From the NCBI GenBank assembly GCA_014925825.1, contig JACGCK010000531.1, positions 1 to 17,420 of the forward strand: DNA of 17,420 nucleotides, read 5' to 3'. Below the pieces are notes generated by a model. It was not told where the DNA came from, searched no databases, and saw nothing but the letters and a program-made list of their open reading frames with translations. A program made the position numbers and the translations under genes. This document shows, in pieces, positions 1-10,188 of this stretch. Numbering within the stretch: position 1 is the first letter of the stretch; each line of letters opens with the position of its first letter. The DNA comes from Pholiota molesta. Taxonomy: Eukaryota; Basidiomycota; Agaricomycetes; Agaricales; Strophariaceae.

Positions 1-1822
1 GATATATTAACTCTGACATCACACCCATCACCTCCAGAAAGCACAACTCACAATGCTGATTGTTCGCGGCCTGATGTGGTACGAAAGTTGACCAGGTCAG
101 GAAAGACTTCTATAATTAGAGGCATAATCACGTACCAACTCTCGTATGAAGCTCCTGACCTCTTCAGCAGGGAAACTGACAGGGTCCGAAGTAAAATCGC
201 GGACCGCATGATACAGATCGATATCATTCCACATAACTGCGACGAAGGAGAGAAGATAACAACGACGTCAAAAAAATTTCCAGAATCGCCATCAAAGCCC
301 GAGTACGGGTGCACATAGACGAAATAAAAAGATACGTACCCTCCAACGGGATATTCGCCTCGCGCATCTGGTCACCTGTTCCCGCGTCTCCGCATTCTTG
401 GTAGCCCCATCTGTCAGAACGTGGGGTTGGTTAATTATTGAGCGACAAGACAGTCGACAGGACCAAGATAGATGACGGACCGGCAGAGATGGAAACCGAA
501 TCCCCAGGCAGGCTGCCAGGTTGGGAGCCCCACCAACGCGCCGTACTGTTCGATGACGGTATTCGGGGTTGGGCCTGAGAGGAAGTAGAAGTCCAACGTG
601 CCTCCAATCATTCGGTATTCGATTAAGGAAGTGTTGGAGTTGGGAGGAGTCAAGAGCAGGATGTCTCCACCCGCGGCGCTGCAAGCGCATCAGGACGTTA
701 GAATGAACTGTATCGGTGGCTCTCCAGCACATGTGATGATGTATGTACCTGAGCAGGAATACACCATGAGATTGCGATGAGTTGTTTTTGGGTCGAACCG
801 ATGCTCCAGATATACTGGATGTGAACCATAACTGGAAAACAGATTCCATTAGCGTTCGAATTCGCGAATCACCAGCACGTGAGAAAGCAGAGGAAAGAAC
901 ATACATGTTCTGGTCACGGGGTCAGCTATATCGCGTGCCCACATTGTCTGGATAGTTCCCGGGCCGCCAGAGCACCCACATCTCGACGGAATCCTGAGCT
1001 GGCGACGACTTCGCCGAGGCCATAGATATTCGTGTTCAAGGGCAGCACGGAAGCCAGCTGAAATATCGGCTCAGTATATGCGTGTCACCGCATGTGAAGA
1101 GAGCTCACCTGAAGATACTGATCTTCGAACACAAGAGGAAATCCATTCAATGCTGTCGAATTATCGTCCTGAATGACAGGTGGGATAGGTGTTGCTGGGA
1201 ATGAAGAGATCCTCGTGTCGAACAAAGGTACAGCGTGCGGCTGAGAACGACGAGTGATCCAAAATGCGAAAGGCGAAGACTCATAGTTGAACACGAGATC
1301 CGAAATGCTTTTGAAGGATTTCGTAGGCGCTGGAGGACGTTCTACGACGGATTGTGGAATCGTATATTGTTTATTGGCCGTGTCAAATATTGACATGAAG
1401 ACTGGTTTGAATGACGTCAGAATTGACTAAATCCATGAGGCTGCCGATGTTCAAGTGCATAAGTACATACCGACTGCTAGTTTCGTAGGTTACCTGGATG
1501 GTCAGGTCCTGTGCATCTCGTCCGAACGCGTTGCAGGCCGAGTTGGCGAGGCTTAACTGAGCGGTGAGACCAGTATTGCCTTGGTGAACCGAGCGCAGGG
1601 CGTAGCCTAAGAACATGGTGTATCAGCCACTGCATTATCACGATACTCGATGAAGATTCAACCCATTTACATACCAGGACACTTGGATACATCAAGACTA
1701 GGAACTATGCTTGAAGTTGGTTCTGGCGCTAAGTCTGTGGAAGAGCTTGGTGGTAGGGCGTAGACGAGGCCCAGACAAAGCAAGGCCCCCAACGAGGCTA
1801 GTCGAACACGGGTGCTCAACAT
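1..1822 (-). CDS. Secreted GH31 alpha-glucosidase, 5' part, frameshifted, runs off left edge
   Basis: Glycoside hydrolase family 31, probably an extracellular alpha-glucosidase acting on maltose or starch oligomers. The start ATG (1822-1820) opens a signal peptide (MLSTRVRLASLGALLCLGL, then VYA before LPP). Exons read on the minus strand: 1822-1675, 1606-1471, 1401-1109, 1057-905, 831-749, 678-481, 410-340, 236-136, 70-52; all introns are GT..AG, 51-103 nt. Family motifs in order: FEDQYLQ, NTNIYGLGEVVASSGFRRDV, TIQTMWARDIADP, GSHPVYLEHRFDP, LTPPNSNTSLIEYRMIGGTL, TWQPAWGFGFHLC, MREANIPLE, MWNDIDLYHAVRDF. The catalytic nucleophile region lies beyond the left edge. Reading these motifs through needs six frame corrections, near 1386, 961-978, 916, 773, 400 and 369. 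The gene is therefore a pseudogene or carries assembly indels. Family call is firm; substrate is inferred from the family. Confidence 0.9.
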
Positions 1823-2200
1823 TCTGGCAAGGAAGAATGAGCCCAGTGGAGACTGTTCGTGTCGCGGGCACCATTTTAAGTAAGTTTATGCCGACTCTCT
1901 GACGTCTGCATATAATATCACCTGGTCAATCGCTTCGCTAATTTTTGGAAGTGGCCGCATGGCGCCAGTGTTCTCTGAAATTCCATGCTTCTTCTCCATC
2001 CCCTGTCTGTAAAGTATGCGAACATGAAGTTGAAGTTTAAGAATAGGAAAGGTGGATCAAGATACGTACCAAGAGTGAGTTTGAACCAACTATATAGTCT
2101 TTTCAATGCAGAGACAGGGCAGCCTCCTGTCACTGGGAAGCTCCATCCTGCCGCTCTCGTTCCCACTTGAATGGGACATGATGATGGTCACCCAAACATG
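1823..2200. other. Intergenic, upstream of the GH31 gene
   Basis: This is the GH31 side of a divergent intergenic region shared with the F-box gene. Several open frames cross it but none shows a recognisable family or credible splice structure. An AT-rich TATAATAT stretch near 1911 lies about 90 bases upstream of the GH31 start on that gene's side and could be a core promoter element; this is weak. Confidence 0.4.
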
Positions 2201-2208
2201 GTCACGGC
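2201..2208. repeat. Left target-site duplication of the MITE (8 bp)
   Basis: GTCACGGC lies directly outside the left inverted repeat. The same eight bases occur in direct orientation immediately outside the right inverted repeat (2582-2589). This is the expected footprint of a cut-and-paste insertion. If the outer C is counted as part of the inverted repeat, the duplication reads as 6 bp (TCACGG). Confidence 0.85.
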
Positions 2209-2241
2209 AGGACCCGGAATATACACCAAGAGGCCTGATCT
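2209..2241 (+). repeat. Left terminal inverted repeat of the MITE (33 bp)
   Basis: Begins AGGACCCGGAATATACACC and ends CCTGATCT. It matches the reverse complement of 2548-2581 with one single-base length difference in a C run; the inner 25 bases are identical. Confidence 0.9.
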
Positions 2242-2406
2242 GAGCTGTTTTGAGGCCGTTTGGGCAAAGATGGCGTGCTGGTGGATGACTTTGACATAAA
2301 ATCGAGTTGCGCCAGAAGAGGACATGGGCGCATACATCGAAAGAAGCTGCAGGCGAAGTTTGGGGGAAAAATACCCAGAAATGCGCTCTACAGGGCCTGT
2401 TCTTTG

Positions 2407-2466
2407 GTTTGGATAAAAATCGCACTTTTGGGGGAAGTTTGGATAAAAATCGACCTTTTTGGCAGA
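2407..2466. repeat. Tandem duplication inside the MITE, two 30-bp units
   Basis: Two adjacent units start at 2407 and 2437. Both begin GTTTGGATAAAAATCG and continue into a C/T-then-G rich tail, with a few mismatches in the second half. They lie in the AT-rich interior of the element. Sub-terminal repeats of this sort can be transposase-binding sites in some DNA transposons, but that role is inference here. Confidence 0.8.
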
Positions 2467-2547
2467 ATTTTTTTCTCGAAAAAGCTCCAAACCATCCAAA
2501 TGATGTGCAGATAAACTCGGAATTCGTGTGAATTTTTTTGCCACCAA

Positions 2548-2581
2548 AGATCAGGCCTCTTGGTGTATATTCCGGGGTCCT
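2548..2581 (-). repeat. Right terminal inverted repeat of the MITE (34 bp)
   Basis: Begins AGATCAGGCCTCTTGG and ends GGGGTCCT. It is the inverted partner of 2209-2241, with one extra base in the run of G. The right copy of GTCACGGC follows directly. Confidence 0.9.
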
Positions 2582-2589
2582 GTCACGGC
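2582..2589. repeat. Right target-site duplication of the MITE (8 bp)
   Basis: GTCACGGC in the same orientation as 2201-2208, immediately after the right inverted repeat. Together with the left copy it fixes the outer limits of the element. Confidence 0.85.
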
Positions 2590-2925
2590 TCCGGCCAGTC
2601 ATTTCTGTGGGTATTTTCGTCGCTTCTATCAGAACTTGGAATGTCAACATATAAAAAATCCAATTATCTTGGCAATTATTCATGTTATCATAAGATGGAG
2701 AAAGAATCAAGGTGATGGGTGTCAAATATCAAGGACCGTGGCCGGGAAAGGGATGTCACAAATAGCACGTGACTTTAAGCGCGAACAGTCACATATAGTC
2801 ACATGGGGTTGGCGCGTGCAATCGTGGCTCGACCGTATCCCATTGTTCCACGACAATGTGCATATCCATCCTCTAAGCTCTATGATCTTTTGCTCCATAC
2901 ACGACCTCTATACTCTGCGTAAAAC
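2590..2925. other. Intergenic, upstream of the F-box gene
   Basis: Stretch between the MITE and the F-box start codon. It is AT-rich near 2650-2700 and has no recognisable coding segment. It is presumed to hold the F-box promoter; no specific element can be named with confidence. Confidence 0.4.
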
Positions 2926-5084
2926 ATGGAAAGAAGACGAAGATCCTCAATAGACGTCGAACTGGCGCAGATCAGTGTGCAACTTCTGAACTTGGGGCGA
3001 AAAGCAGACGACTTCCAACGAATTATAGATGATCTTCAGCGGATGAAAGACGATGTGCTCAAAGAGAAGGACGATTTAGGATGCAAAAAGAACGAGCTTG
3101 AGGCGCAAAAGGAGCCCATTAACTGGCTACCGCCGGAGTTGCTCATCCAGATTTTTGTCGCTTTCACAGAACTTTGCGACCTCGACCCTCCGAGTCTTAG
3201 GTACAGGCCGTCGCTCGTTATCTCTCACACCTGTGGAAAATGGCGGACGATAGCGCTTGCTGCGCCTGAGCTGTGGTCGCGTGTCATCCTTCATGGCTTC
3301 CAGAATTCCACATAGGCCAACTGTACTTCCAACGCTCAGGAAAGTCTCCTCTGGAAATCGATTATTGCACTATGCCAGATACATTGCCAACGCCAGAATG
3401 CTTTCACATGGCTGACCTGATAGCCCGGTCCTATCAGCATTTCTCTCGTTTAACAACTCTTACTCTGCAAACCAAAGCCGCTGTCCCTTTGATATATTTC
3501 TTCCCTCGCTCAACGATCCCCTCAAAACATTTCCTCACCTACGCAGTCTTACTCTCGCCATAAGTACTCAGAACCCTATCTTTATGGAAATACCCAGTCT
3601 TCTGGATAGGGAAACCAGCGCTTTGAAGGAATTGGCTTTGTCCGACCGAGTCGCTACAACGAGGCCCAGCGCCTTCTCCACCTCAAACTCGAACAAGTCC
3701 CTCCCTTTAATATCCCAGTCACCTTCATCTCCAATCTAAGATCCTTAGAACTCAGCTATTCTCCGCGGAGAGCTGGCCTAACGCAACACTACTACTACCT
3801 CAAGATGTCGACGCTCTGTCGTTTCCTCGCCTATACGCCTCTTCTAGAAGAGCTCGTATTAGACAACACCGTCCCGTATTTCGATACCACCCCTCGATTG
3901 GACATTACACTTGCGGCAAACAGCAGCATGGACCCCCCTCTAATTGAGATGCAGCCAGTTAAACTCGATCACTTGAAGAGCATCGACTGGACTTACCCGA
4001 TCCCCAGCGACGTCCGTCGCTTTTTCTCCATGATCGATGCGCCTGAATTAGAAAAACTAGATCTTTGGGTCGAAGATTCCCGGAGCAAACGCCACGATTC
4101 GCTCCTCGCTCACCCGGTCGTCTCTTCGCCAGGCCACACGAATACACGCACGGTGTCATAAGCTTTCCCTTCCTGCGCGATCTCAGCATGCAGTGCGATG
4201 GTGAAGACACGACGGCGCACGTGCTGCGCAAACTCAACGTGCCCGCGCTCCAGAAAGTGGAGTTCACGTACTTCGATCCTGCGGCGGCGGCCCCCAAGGA
4301 CGACGCGGAAGAGGCAGCGGCCGTGCCTATCTTTCCGCGACTAGAATCCATCTTTCGCGACCCCCGCTTATTACATCTGACCCATCTCACGCTCTCCCGC
4401 TACAAGATCTCATCTGAGCCCGGGCGCGTGGAGGCTTTGCTGGGGTATATGCCGGTCCTCACTTCGCTCTCCTTCGATTCCTGTTCTGGACTGGGAAGAT
4501 TGCTGGAGGGTATACAGGAGACCTTCGTCGGAACCATTAAGGGCGGGGGAGTGGGAGGCCGATCAAGACGCGGCGTCAAGGTTTGTCCTAGACTCGACAC
4601 GTTATCGTTTTGGGGCTGTCAGGATCTCGACTGCGCGAGTTTGCGTGCGGTTATTCTCTCCAGGAACAGAAGAAGCACCGATGACAACGTCGAACTGGAG
4701 GGGGCCGTCGCCCACAATGGGGGTCCCCACTTGCCCGTCGCACCGGATGGAGCAACGGACACTGTCACGAGGGAGGGAGGCTCGCGCGACGGGAACACGG
4801 GCGGTGGTCCGGGTCAGACGACAGAAGATGCCCGAATGGGAAGGAAGATAAAGCCACTGAGGACGGTGCGCCGTCGTAGACCCGAGCTCGGGGAGGGGGT
4901 GGCGGGCGCCACGGCCGACGTGCCATCAACTATCGCAGCGACAATCATCACCATGGAGGAGTCCTTCAGACCTGCGCACATCAGCTTCCTGCGGGTGGCG
5001 AACTGCAGGGCGGTGGAGCAGGAAGAGGTGCTGTCCTTCAGGGACCTTGGTGTCGTAGATGTCATCTGGACTGGTTCGGGTTAA
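2926..5084 (+). CDS. F-box protein with N-terminal coiled coil and LRR-like C-terminal part, frameshifted
   Basis: Likely substrate-recognition subunit of an SCF ubiquitin ligase. From the ATG at 2926 the first 129 residues read: a basic start (MERRRRSS), a charged heptad-rich coiled coil (about residues 10-62), then an F-box (PINWLPPELLIQIFVAF, about 64-80) and the usual following motif (VISHTCGKWRTIALAAPELW, about 98-117). Downstream are leucine-rich segments such as FPHLRSLTLA, ISNLRSLELSYS, TPLLEELVLDN, APELEKLDLW, LLHLTHLTLS and PRLDTLSFWGC. A Gly/Arg-rich low-complexity stretch (about 4680-4920) precedes a conserved-looking tail (HISFLRVANCR ... LGVVDVIW) and TAA at 5082-5084. No introns are needed. 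The frame must change about four times (near 3300, 3490, 3650 and 4110-4150), each time as if one base were missing. Coiled coil plus F-box is a layout expanded in Agaricomycetes; the target is unknown. Confidence 0.82.
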
Positions 5085-5540
5085 ATAAATTGTTTGACAG
5101 ATCGAAACCTGGAAGAACCCAGTAAACCCTGTGCGTAGGATAAACAGACCAAAGTATGATGAGGATTTCACGGTCCCCCGTTTCCTAGTTCTCGCCCGAC
5201 GTTGGTTACGCGTCCGAAGGCTTCTTTTTCGTCTCCAGAATTTTTTTGTGCAGCACGTAATCCCGCCTTGGGCCAATATTCCCACTCGACGTCGACTAGT
5301 CGAGTTGAAGGACAGATATAATTGAGTTGGGATCATGATGTAGAATCGAACGGGCTAAATCCGAGAAATGAAGGGTTTCGTTTAGTACATAAGTACCAAT
5401 AAACAAACGAGATACAGATATATTTAAATTGGCACCAATAGGATACCTACACGACTTCCCAAACGCTGCCTTGGTCCATATGCATCCGCTTAGATTCATC
5501 GCGTGCATCAGCAGAATGTCGACAGTAAAAATGCCACGAC
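5085..5540. other. Convergent intergenic region
   Basis: Holds the 3' ends of two converging genes: the F-box gene ends at 5084 (+) and the uridine-phosphorylase-like gene ends at 5541 (-). No coding motif was recognised. AT-rich pieces such as the one near 5415-5430 may belong to 3' untranslated regions or polyadenylation signals. Confidence 0.5.
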
Positions 5541-7101
5541 TCAGCGACTCACGTCTTTCCGAATTTCTATGTTTATCAAAGCATTTAAAGCCCCCTACAA
5601 GGAAAAAAGAAGAACGGCGAAAGTCAGCACATGTGAGCCCAATTCTCCACCAAGAGCACCCGAGCCACAGGCTTACCTCGCCGGTCCAGCGCTCGATTTC
5701 TTGCACCTGCTGTGGCGTAATAAAATCCCGGGATTTACGAGAAGCAAAGACCATGTGTAGCGCAGCGCCCTGATAACGGTGTTCGGTAACGTCAGCGGAG
5801 CACTAGCGGGCTGCTGTGTGGGATTCGAGGTCTGGGCAATAATGGCCTTGACCGGCCCCGTGGTGAGGGGGTGGAATCCTTCTTGGACACGACGGTCCGG
5901 CCTGTCCAGCAGGCTGCGAGATGCAGAAGGTGGAAGCTTTCCATCTTGGCGTGAGTGGTCAGATCCAATAGCACTACATATATAGAGGCTGAACACAGCT
6001 CACCTCCAGTGTCCAAGGTTTTCTACCTTGCTTTCCAGGTATTGAATCAGATTCTCATTAGCATCGGGAAGGACGTCTGTCTTCCCTGAGATGAATAAAA
6101 GCTGGCAATTACCGTCACTCTGGGTGTGGATCCGGAACTATATCACCAACTAGCTTACCTGTCTGCAGAAGCGTTGACCGTTCCGGCGATGATCTGCGAC
6201 TCGGAGGTCGGCGGCTTTGCGGTCTCAAGCGCCTTACGAATCTATTGTGTGAGTGTTTGACGTATCCATCAGGAGTCAGTAACATTAAAAGTTTGAAAGG
6301 CATATCATGGTTTCATACCTCTTCATACAAATTTTCATCGGCGGAGACCTTGAGAGAAACATGGGAACAGTTCCAAAAAGGAAATCATAAATCGACCTAC
6401 AGGTTTACTGATTCGGTAGGCAGGCTCGTCGCAGTTTTCTGGGTTGACGAAATCGAAGTCGACATTGCGAATGATCGACACACTAGCCTTTGGTACAACG
6501 ATGGTCCCTGGCGGAACATCCATCAACGAGCCACACGATCCTAGCCTTGATGTTTATGTCCAGTGAGTTCGTTTGCACATACAATCGAAATCGGATTTCT
6601 GAGAACCTAATTATCACTAAGTCCCCGCTTACAGTTTCCCTGATTTCACGGACGAAGAAATCCATATTGGCGCTCCCCATTCCGATGCTCACAATGGAAA
6701 TCGGGATGCCCTTATAACAACCAGTGATCGTCATGAACTGTCGCTCAGAAGAGAGCTCAAACAGCTTTGGCTGAGCATCCAGGAGGCTCGCAATGGTCCT
6801 TGCTCTGGAAGGTGTGCCAACGGTGATCTAGGAGGTTGACAAGTTCAGCTTGGTTACCATTCCGGACCCGTCAAATTCGGCCCTTCTTACGATACGATTG
6901 GCCACTTCTCCTGGCCGCACACCCAGGTGGTATACGCGCTGATCAGCGGTCTTAGGGAGTCTAGAAGTAGAACATTTCAGACAAGCAGTTGACATGCAGA
7001 GGATGATCCCGAAATGGTCCAGACAAGTTCAAGTTATGATCAAGTCTGGAGATAATCGAAATGCGAGAACACGTACTGGCGTCGATCAAGGTGTCTTTCA
7101 T
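5541..7101 (-). CDS. Uridine phosphorylase / nucleoside phosphorylase family enzyme, frameshifted
   Basis: PNP/UDP phosphorylase family; the closest family type is fungal uridine phosphorylase (uridine + phosphate to uracil + ribose-1-phosphate), a cytosolic pyrimidine-salvage step. Exons on the minus strand: 7101-7077, 6960-6891, 6827-6607, 6545-6401, 6348-6319, 6241-6159, 6101-6004, 5944-5677, 5594-5541 (stop TGA 5543-5541). Motifs in order: MKDTLIDA, DQRVYHLGVRPGEVANRI, ITVGTPSRARTIASLLDA, YKGIPISIVSIGMGSANMDF, RLGSCGSLMDVPPGTIVVPK, VNASADSFYSSQG, LEMESFHLLHLAACW (ribose-binding EMES) and MVFASRKSRDFITPQQVQEI. Exon lengths sum to 994; adding five missing bases gives 999, i.e. 332 residues. 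Those frame corrections fall at the exon 1/2 junction, twice in exon 7 (about 6066 and 6010) and twice in exon 8 (about 5905 and 5757). The intron 6606-6546 has a weak GTTCTC donor. Nucleoside specificity is inferred. Confidence 0.85.
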
Positions 7102-8914
7102 GGTGGTGTTCTGATCCAAAACCAGTGAGCTGGGTGGGTATAGGGTCTGGTGAGTGCTTGAAGGGCGCGGTCGCTGCGGTGGTACGATGCGATGGTATGT
7201 CACGATTGCTTAATCTAGTATCTTATCATCGGTTGCTGTGTGACATAAATGTGACAACGCGCCCTCCATCACTACGAACTGTGTTTGCTGTGTGGACAAT
7301 CCTTGCGTTCAAGATAAAATATGGGTATGTTGACGAAGAGATCCTCATAGTAGAGTATTTCGTACCATATATACATATGTTCCTTCAAGCGCAAGATTGC
7401 TCTTGGATTGCTCACAAACTGCTCAGACTGCCACTTTGATCGACTTTAGATCCGCGACGAATTGCGAGTCCCTTTGTTTGCCCCATGATCTTGGACTTCT
7501 GATACGATCAAAACACATGTCCATGAGCCACAATAAAATGTACTGATGGATAGCAATCCTTTCTCCGAGAAATCTTTACTGCGCCAGACAAAGCTTGCCA
7601 AAGCCGTTTGATCAGACTCAAATACGGACGTCGAAAACGGGTAAAGGAGGGAAATCGATGAAGGGCTATTTTTAAGACGTCTATGTAGGTCTGGACAGTA
7701 GTGTGGTAGTGTGCCGGATGGCAACGAGCGCTCACCGGAAAAGCGCGCTGGCAGAAATCATATGAATGCCGGAGGGTCCTCCCAGGGCTTCCCCTGACCG
7801 AAAAAGTGCAAGTGCGAATAGGGTGATTTCTTTCTGATTACCTTTTTAGGAAGCTGGGGCCCTTACTCTTATCACCACTAGCGTGATGCAAAGATAGCAA
7901 ATGTAAGTATCTAGCTTTATCCGCGTTGAGAAATAAGATATCGATAGAGATAAGTAAGTAGCGGCTGATAAAGAAAGAGACTATATTTATTCGCAATGGC
8001 AGTAACATGCCTTGCACACAATGCCAGCGGGCGCCAATTTTGCTATGTATTCTATTGGCGCGCTTAACGGCTCTGAAGGTGACTCCAATTTTTCATCTTA
8101 TCCTTTTATAGAACATCGCCTCTAGTTTGAGGTCCCTTCTTTGACTGTGTGATTGCTAGGATGATAATGCAAGACGAACTTTGATACGGGAGAAACTCAC
8201 CGGGTACGGGTGCAAAGTTCAAAGGAGGTTCGTTGGATCGTCTTTCGACAATCAGACTTCCACGGTTGCCGCACACGTCTCTACCATGACACTTACTACG
8301 CAGCTAGCCAAACGCATCGGCCACTTACCTTTTCAATTCTCACCTGATTAATGAGGTAAAGATTTCGACTAACCCGGTGTAATACTACCCATCATCCAAT
8401 CAGCATCACAGCGCGCTCGACGACGTATTAGCACCATTGTTAGTATTTTATTCCAAGATACATGATCAAAAGCTGTATATACCATAGGCGCTTCCAGCGT
8501 AAATCTAAATTGCTTCTACTATCCGTGATTCAAACCTATTTTTTTTCTTGATCCCACTCTGAAAAGTATAACCCAAAGTGCGCCACGCGGCAACAGGTAA
8601 GACGACACCTGGTGCCGTTCTTTCTAAATTCATTTCAAGATATAATTCGGAAGGAGCTTCAAGTTTTGGAAGGTGTTGGTCTCACCGTTCGATGATTTCA
8701 TGCTGCGTTATTGTACCCGAACCGAAGGCGTGTTTGCCATATGGACCCCAAAAATACACGCTCGCAGATGGACGAAAGGGCAATACTCCGCTGCGGTTAC
8801 ATCCTGATGCTTTCACACGTACGGGGCTACTGACGATAGTTGAAGTGAGAAAGCAGAGAAGACGAAAAGCTGACGACAGTGATCGGCGACAGATGGATAT
8901 ATGATGTCGCACGC

Positions 8915-8930
8915 CTTGACAACTGTCAAG
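8915..8930. repeat. Short perfect inverted repeat (7-bp arms, 2-base centre)
   Basis: CTTGACA-AC-TGTCAAG is a perfect palindrome apart from the central two bases. It lies in the gene-free stretch. It could be a dimeric protein-binding site, but a palindrome of this size can also occur by chance in a window this long. Confidence 0.4.
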
Positions 8931-10029
8931 AGTTGTTGATTCTACCAGAGGTGGTTTGACGCGGTCTGTTCACCATTTACGAGATATAAGGGGAGACGTA
9001 GGTGGAAGAGTGCAAGTGACTTTGAGATGGGCTTTTCGGATTCGCTGATCTCCAGAAACCTGCCTGATCCATCTATCGTTTTATCACCAAAGATGACGAT
9101 TGATTTGATTCTAGGGTTGTTTCCTCCAGTTAAATTAACCAAGCTTAACTGACATGAAGGATGTTGACTACACATGAGCGATGGGCCAAAACTTGGTCAA
9201 ACATCCCGATTCCCGCTGCATTCGGAGCCGTGAACATCCTGAAAGTTCACAGCCCCATTTATCGCGGGCCATGAGTACCTATCTGGGTGAGCAATCGGCG
9301 CTCACATGTCTCGGGAACCTGTCTCACTCGGGTTCCTCTCGTTTGCGCGCAGCGCAGCGTATCTGAGCATGGACCTCAGTCGCATTTTGACGCCCATATA
9401 TACCACAGATCGTCATAAATTTTAAATTCAGCACGAGCATGCCAAGGCAACAGGTGGACATGTAGAATCTGGGAGATCTGAGATCGGGGGATCTAGAAGT
9501 TGAGAGTCCGCAGCACATTCGCGCTGATTCAAATCTTGGGAATGTGTGTATTTTGATGTATTTTGTTCTCAGGTGCAAGGGTTCCTTTGCGACGGCGCCA
9601 CAAAATATCTGGAAAAGGCCGTGGAGGCACAGCAAGTGATCTTGAAACATCACGGGGGTCCCTCATTCGATCATTTGGGGTTTTGTGCGCTTGTGGATTC
9701 CGTTCTCTATTTGTTCATCTAGCCGCATGAGGAATCCCAAGTTCCGGACAACTGGTAGATTTCAGAAGGAGGGCGGTCTACTTACGGACTGTCGAAAATT
9801 CTCGGAAAAGATTCGACGACCTAGTAATCCGCTGTGTGCCTGTGAGCCAGTGTTGCAAGGGTTCATCAAGCGGTGTTATGAGCCAGATCTACTGGTCGAT
9901 CAAACTGGATTGTTTGCCAGAAGCACCCTTCCTGGGATAATACGTCAACAACACTGGAGTTGGGAAGAACAAAGGGGGCATCCGTGGTCTGGTGGTAGCG
10001 AACAGCAAGCATACGGTTGTCCATAAACT

Positions 10030-10188
10030 CTGCTTGCTTCCGCATTTCGTTCCGCCCTCTGCCTTTCTACCGATTCGTCTGAAAGACTGAGACAGCACCG
10101 ATCACTACGCACACCGCTGCCTCTTCATCGCTTCGCCCCATCCTCCTCTTACTCGAATTCCTCGCCCCGCCTCTCTCGCGATTCAATA
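10030..10188 (+). promoter_or_regulatory. Pyrimidine-rich leader/promoter of the HMG-box gene
   Basis: The 100-150 bases before the ATG at 10189 are strongly C/T-rich on the plus strand (for example CCCCATCCTCCTCTTACTCG and CCTCGCCCCGCCTCTCTCGC). CT-rich tracts just upstream of the start are common in highly transcribed fungal genes and often surround the transcription start. No TATA box or defined operator was identified. Confidence 0.45.

Larger units (their letters stand above)
2209..2581. mobile_element. Non-autonomous DNA transposon (MITE), 373 bp
   Basis: A short element bounded by near-perfect terminal inverted repeats (2209-2241 and 2548-2581; one extra C in the right copy) and an 8-bp direct target duplication. 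It has no transposase frame: open frames crossing it match no family I know. The interior carries a 30-bp tandem duplication. Eight-base duplications are known for hAT, for P elements and for some KDZ (Kyakuja/Dileera/Zisupton) transposons. KDZ elements are common in mushroom genomes, but the superfamily cannot be fixed from one copy. The well-preserved repeats and duplication suggest a fairly recent insertion. It sits between the divergently transcribed GH31 and F-box genes, so it could affect their shared promoter region. Confidence 0.88.
7102..10188. other. Long intergenic stretch, no recognised gene
   Basis: About 3.1 kb between the divergent uridine-phosphorylase-like (-) and HMG-box (+) genes. 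I inspected both strands for motifs and splice-linked frames. Open frames up to about 110 codons occur (for example near 7446-7735 minus, 8578-8904 plus, 9324-9653 minus and 9685-10026 plus), but they resemble no family I know and show no consistent exon chain. The part next to 7101 should contain the uridine-phosphorylase-like promoter. A small unrecognised or lineage-specific gene cannot be excluded, especially as this assembly seems prone to frame breaks. Confidence 0.45.

Noticed and set aside
2090..2725. A 211-codon minus-strand frame across the MITE and its flanks, considered as a gene or transposase.
   Set aside because: It runs through both inverted repeats and the tandem units and lacks any catalytic or DNA-binding motif; it is a chance open frame.
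4065..4390. Minus-strand open frame opposite the F-box gene.
   Set aside because: It is Ser/Arg/Gly-rich shadow coding opposite a GC-rich, clearly LRR-like plus-strand segment.
7577..7827. Minus-strand segments (LFALALFRSGEALGGPSGIH and TYIDVLKIALHRF) separated by a 45-nt GTGAGC..CCAG interval, resembling two exons.
   Set aside because: Neither segment matches a family I know, no start or end could be placed, and the neighbouring sequence gives no continuing exons.
8682..8912. Minus-strand frame containing YFWGPYGKHAF, reminiscent of the FWGP motif of mitochondrial pyruvate carriers.
   Set aside because: The flanking residues do not follow the carrier pattern and no transmembrane segments fit; a four-residue match is not enough.
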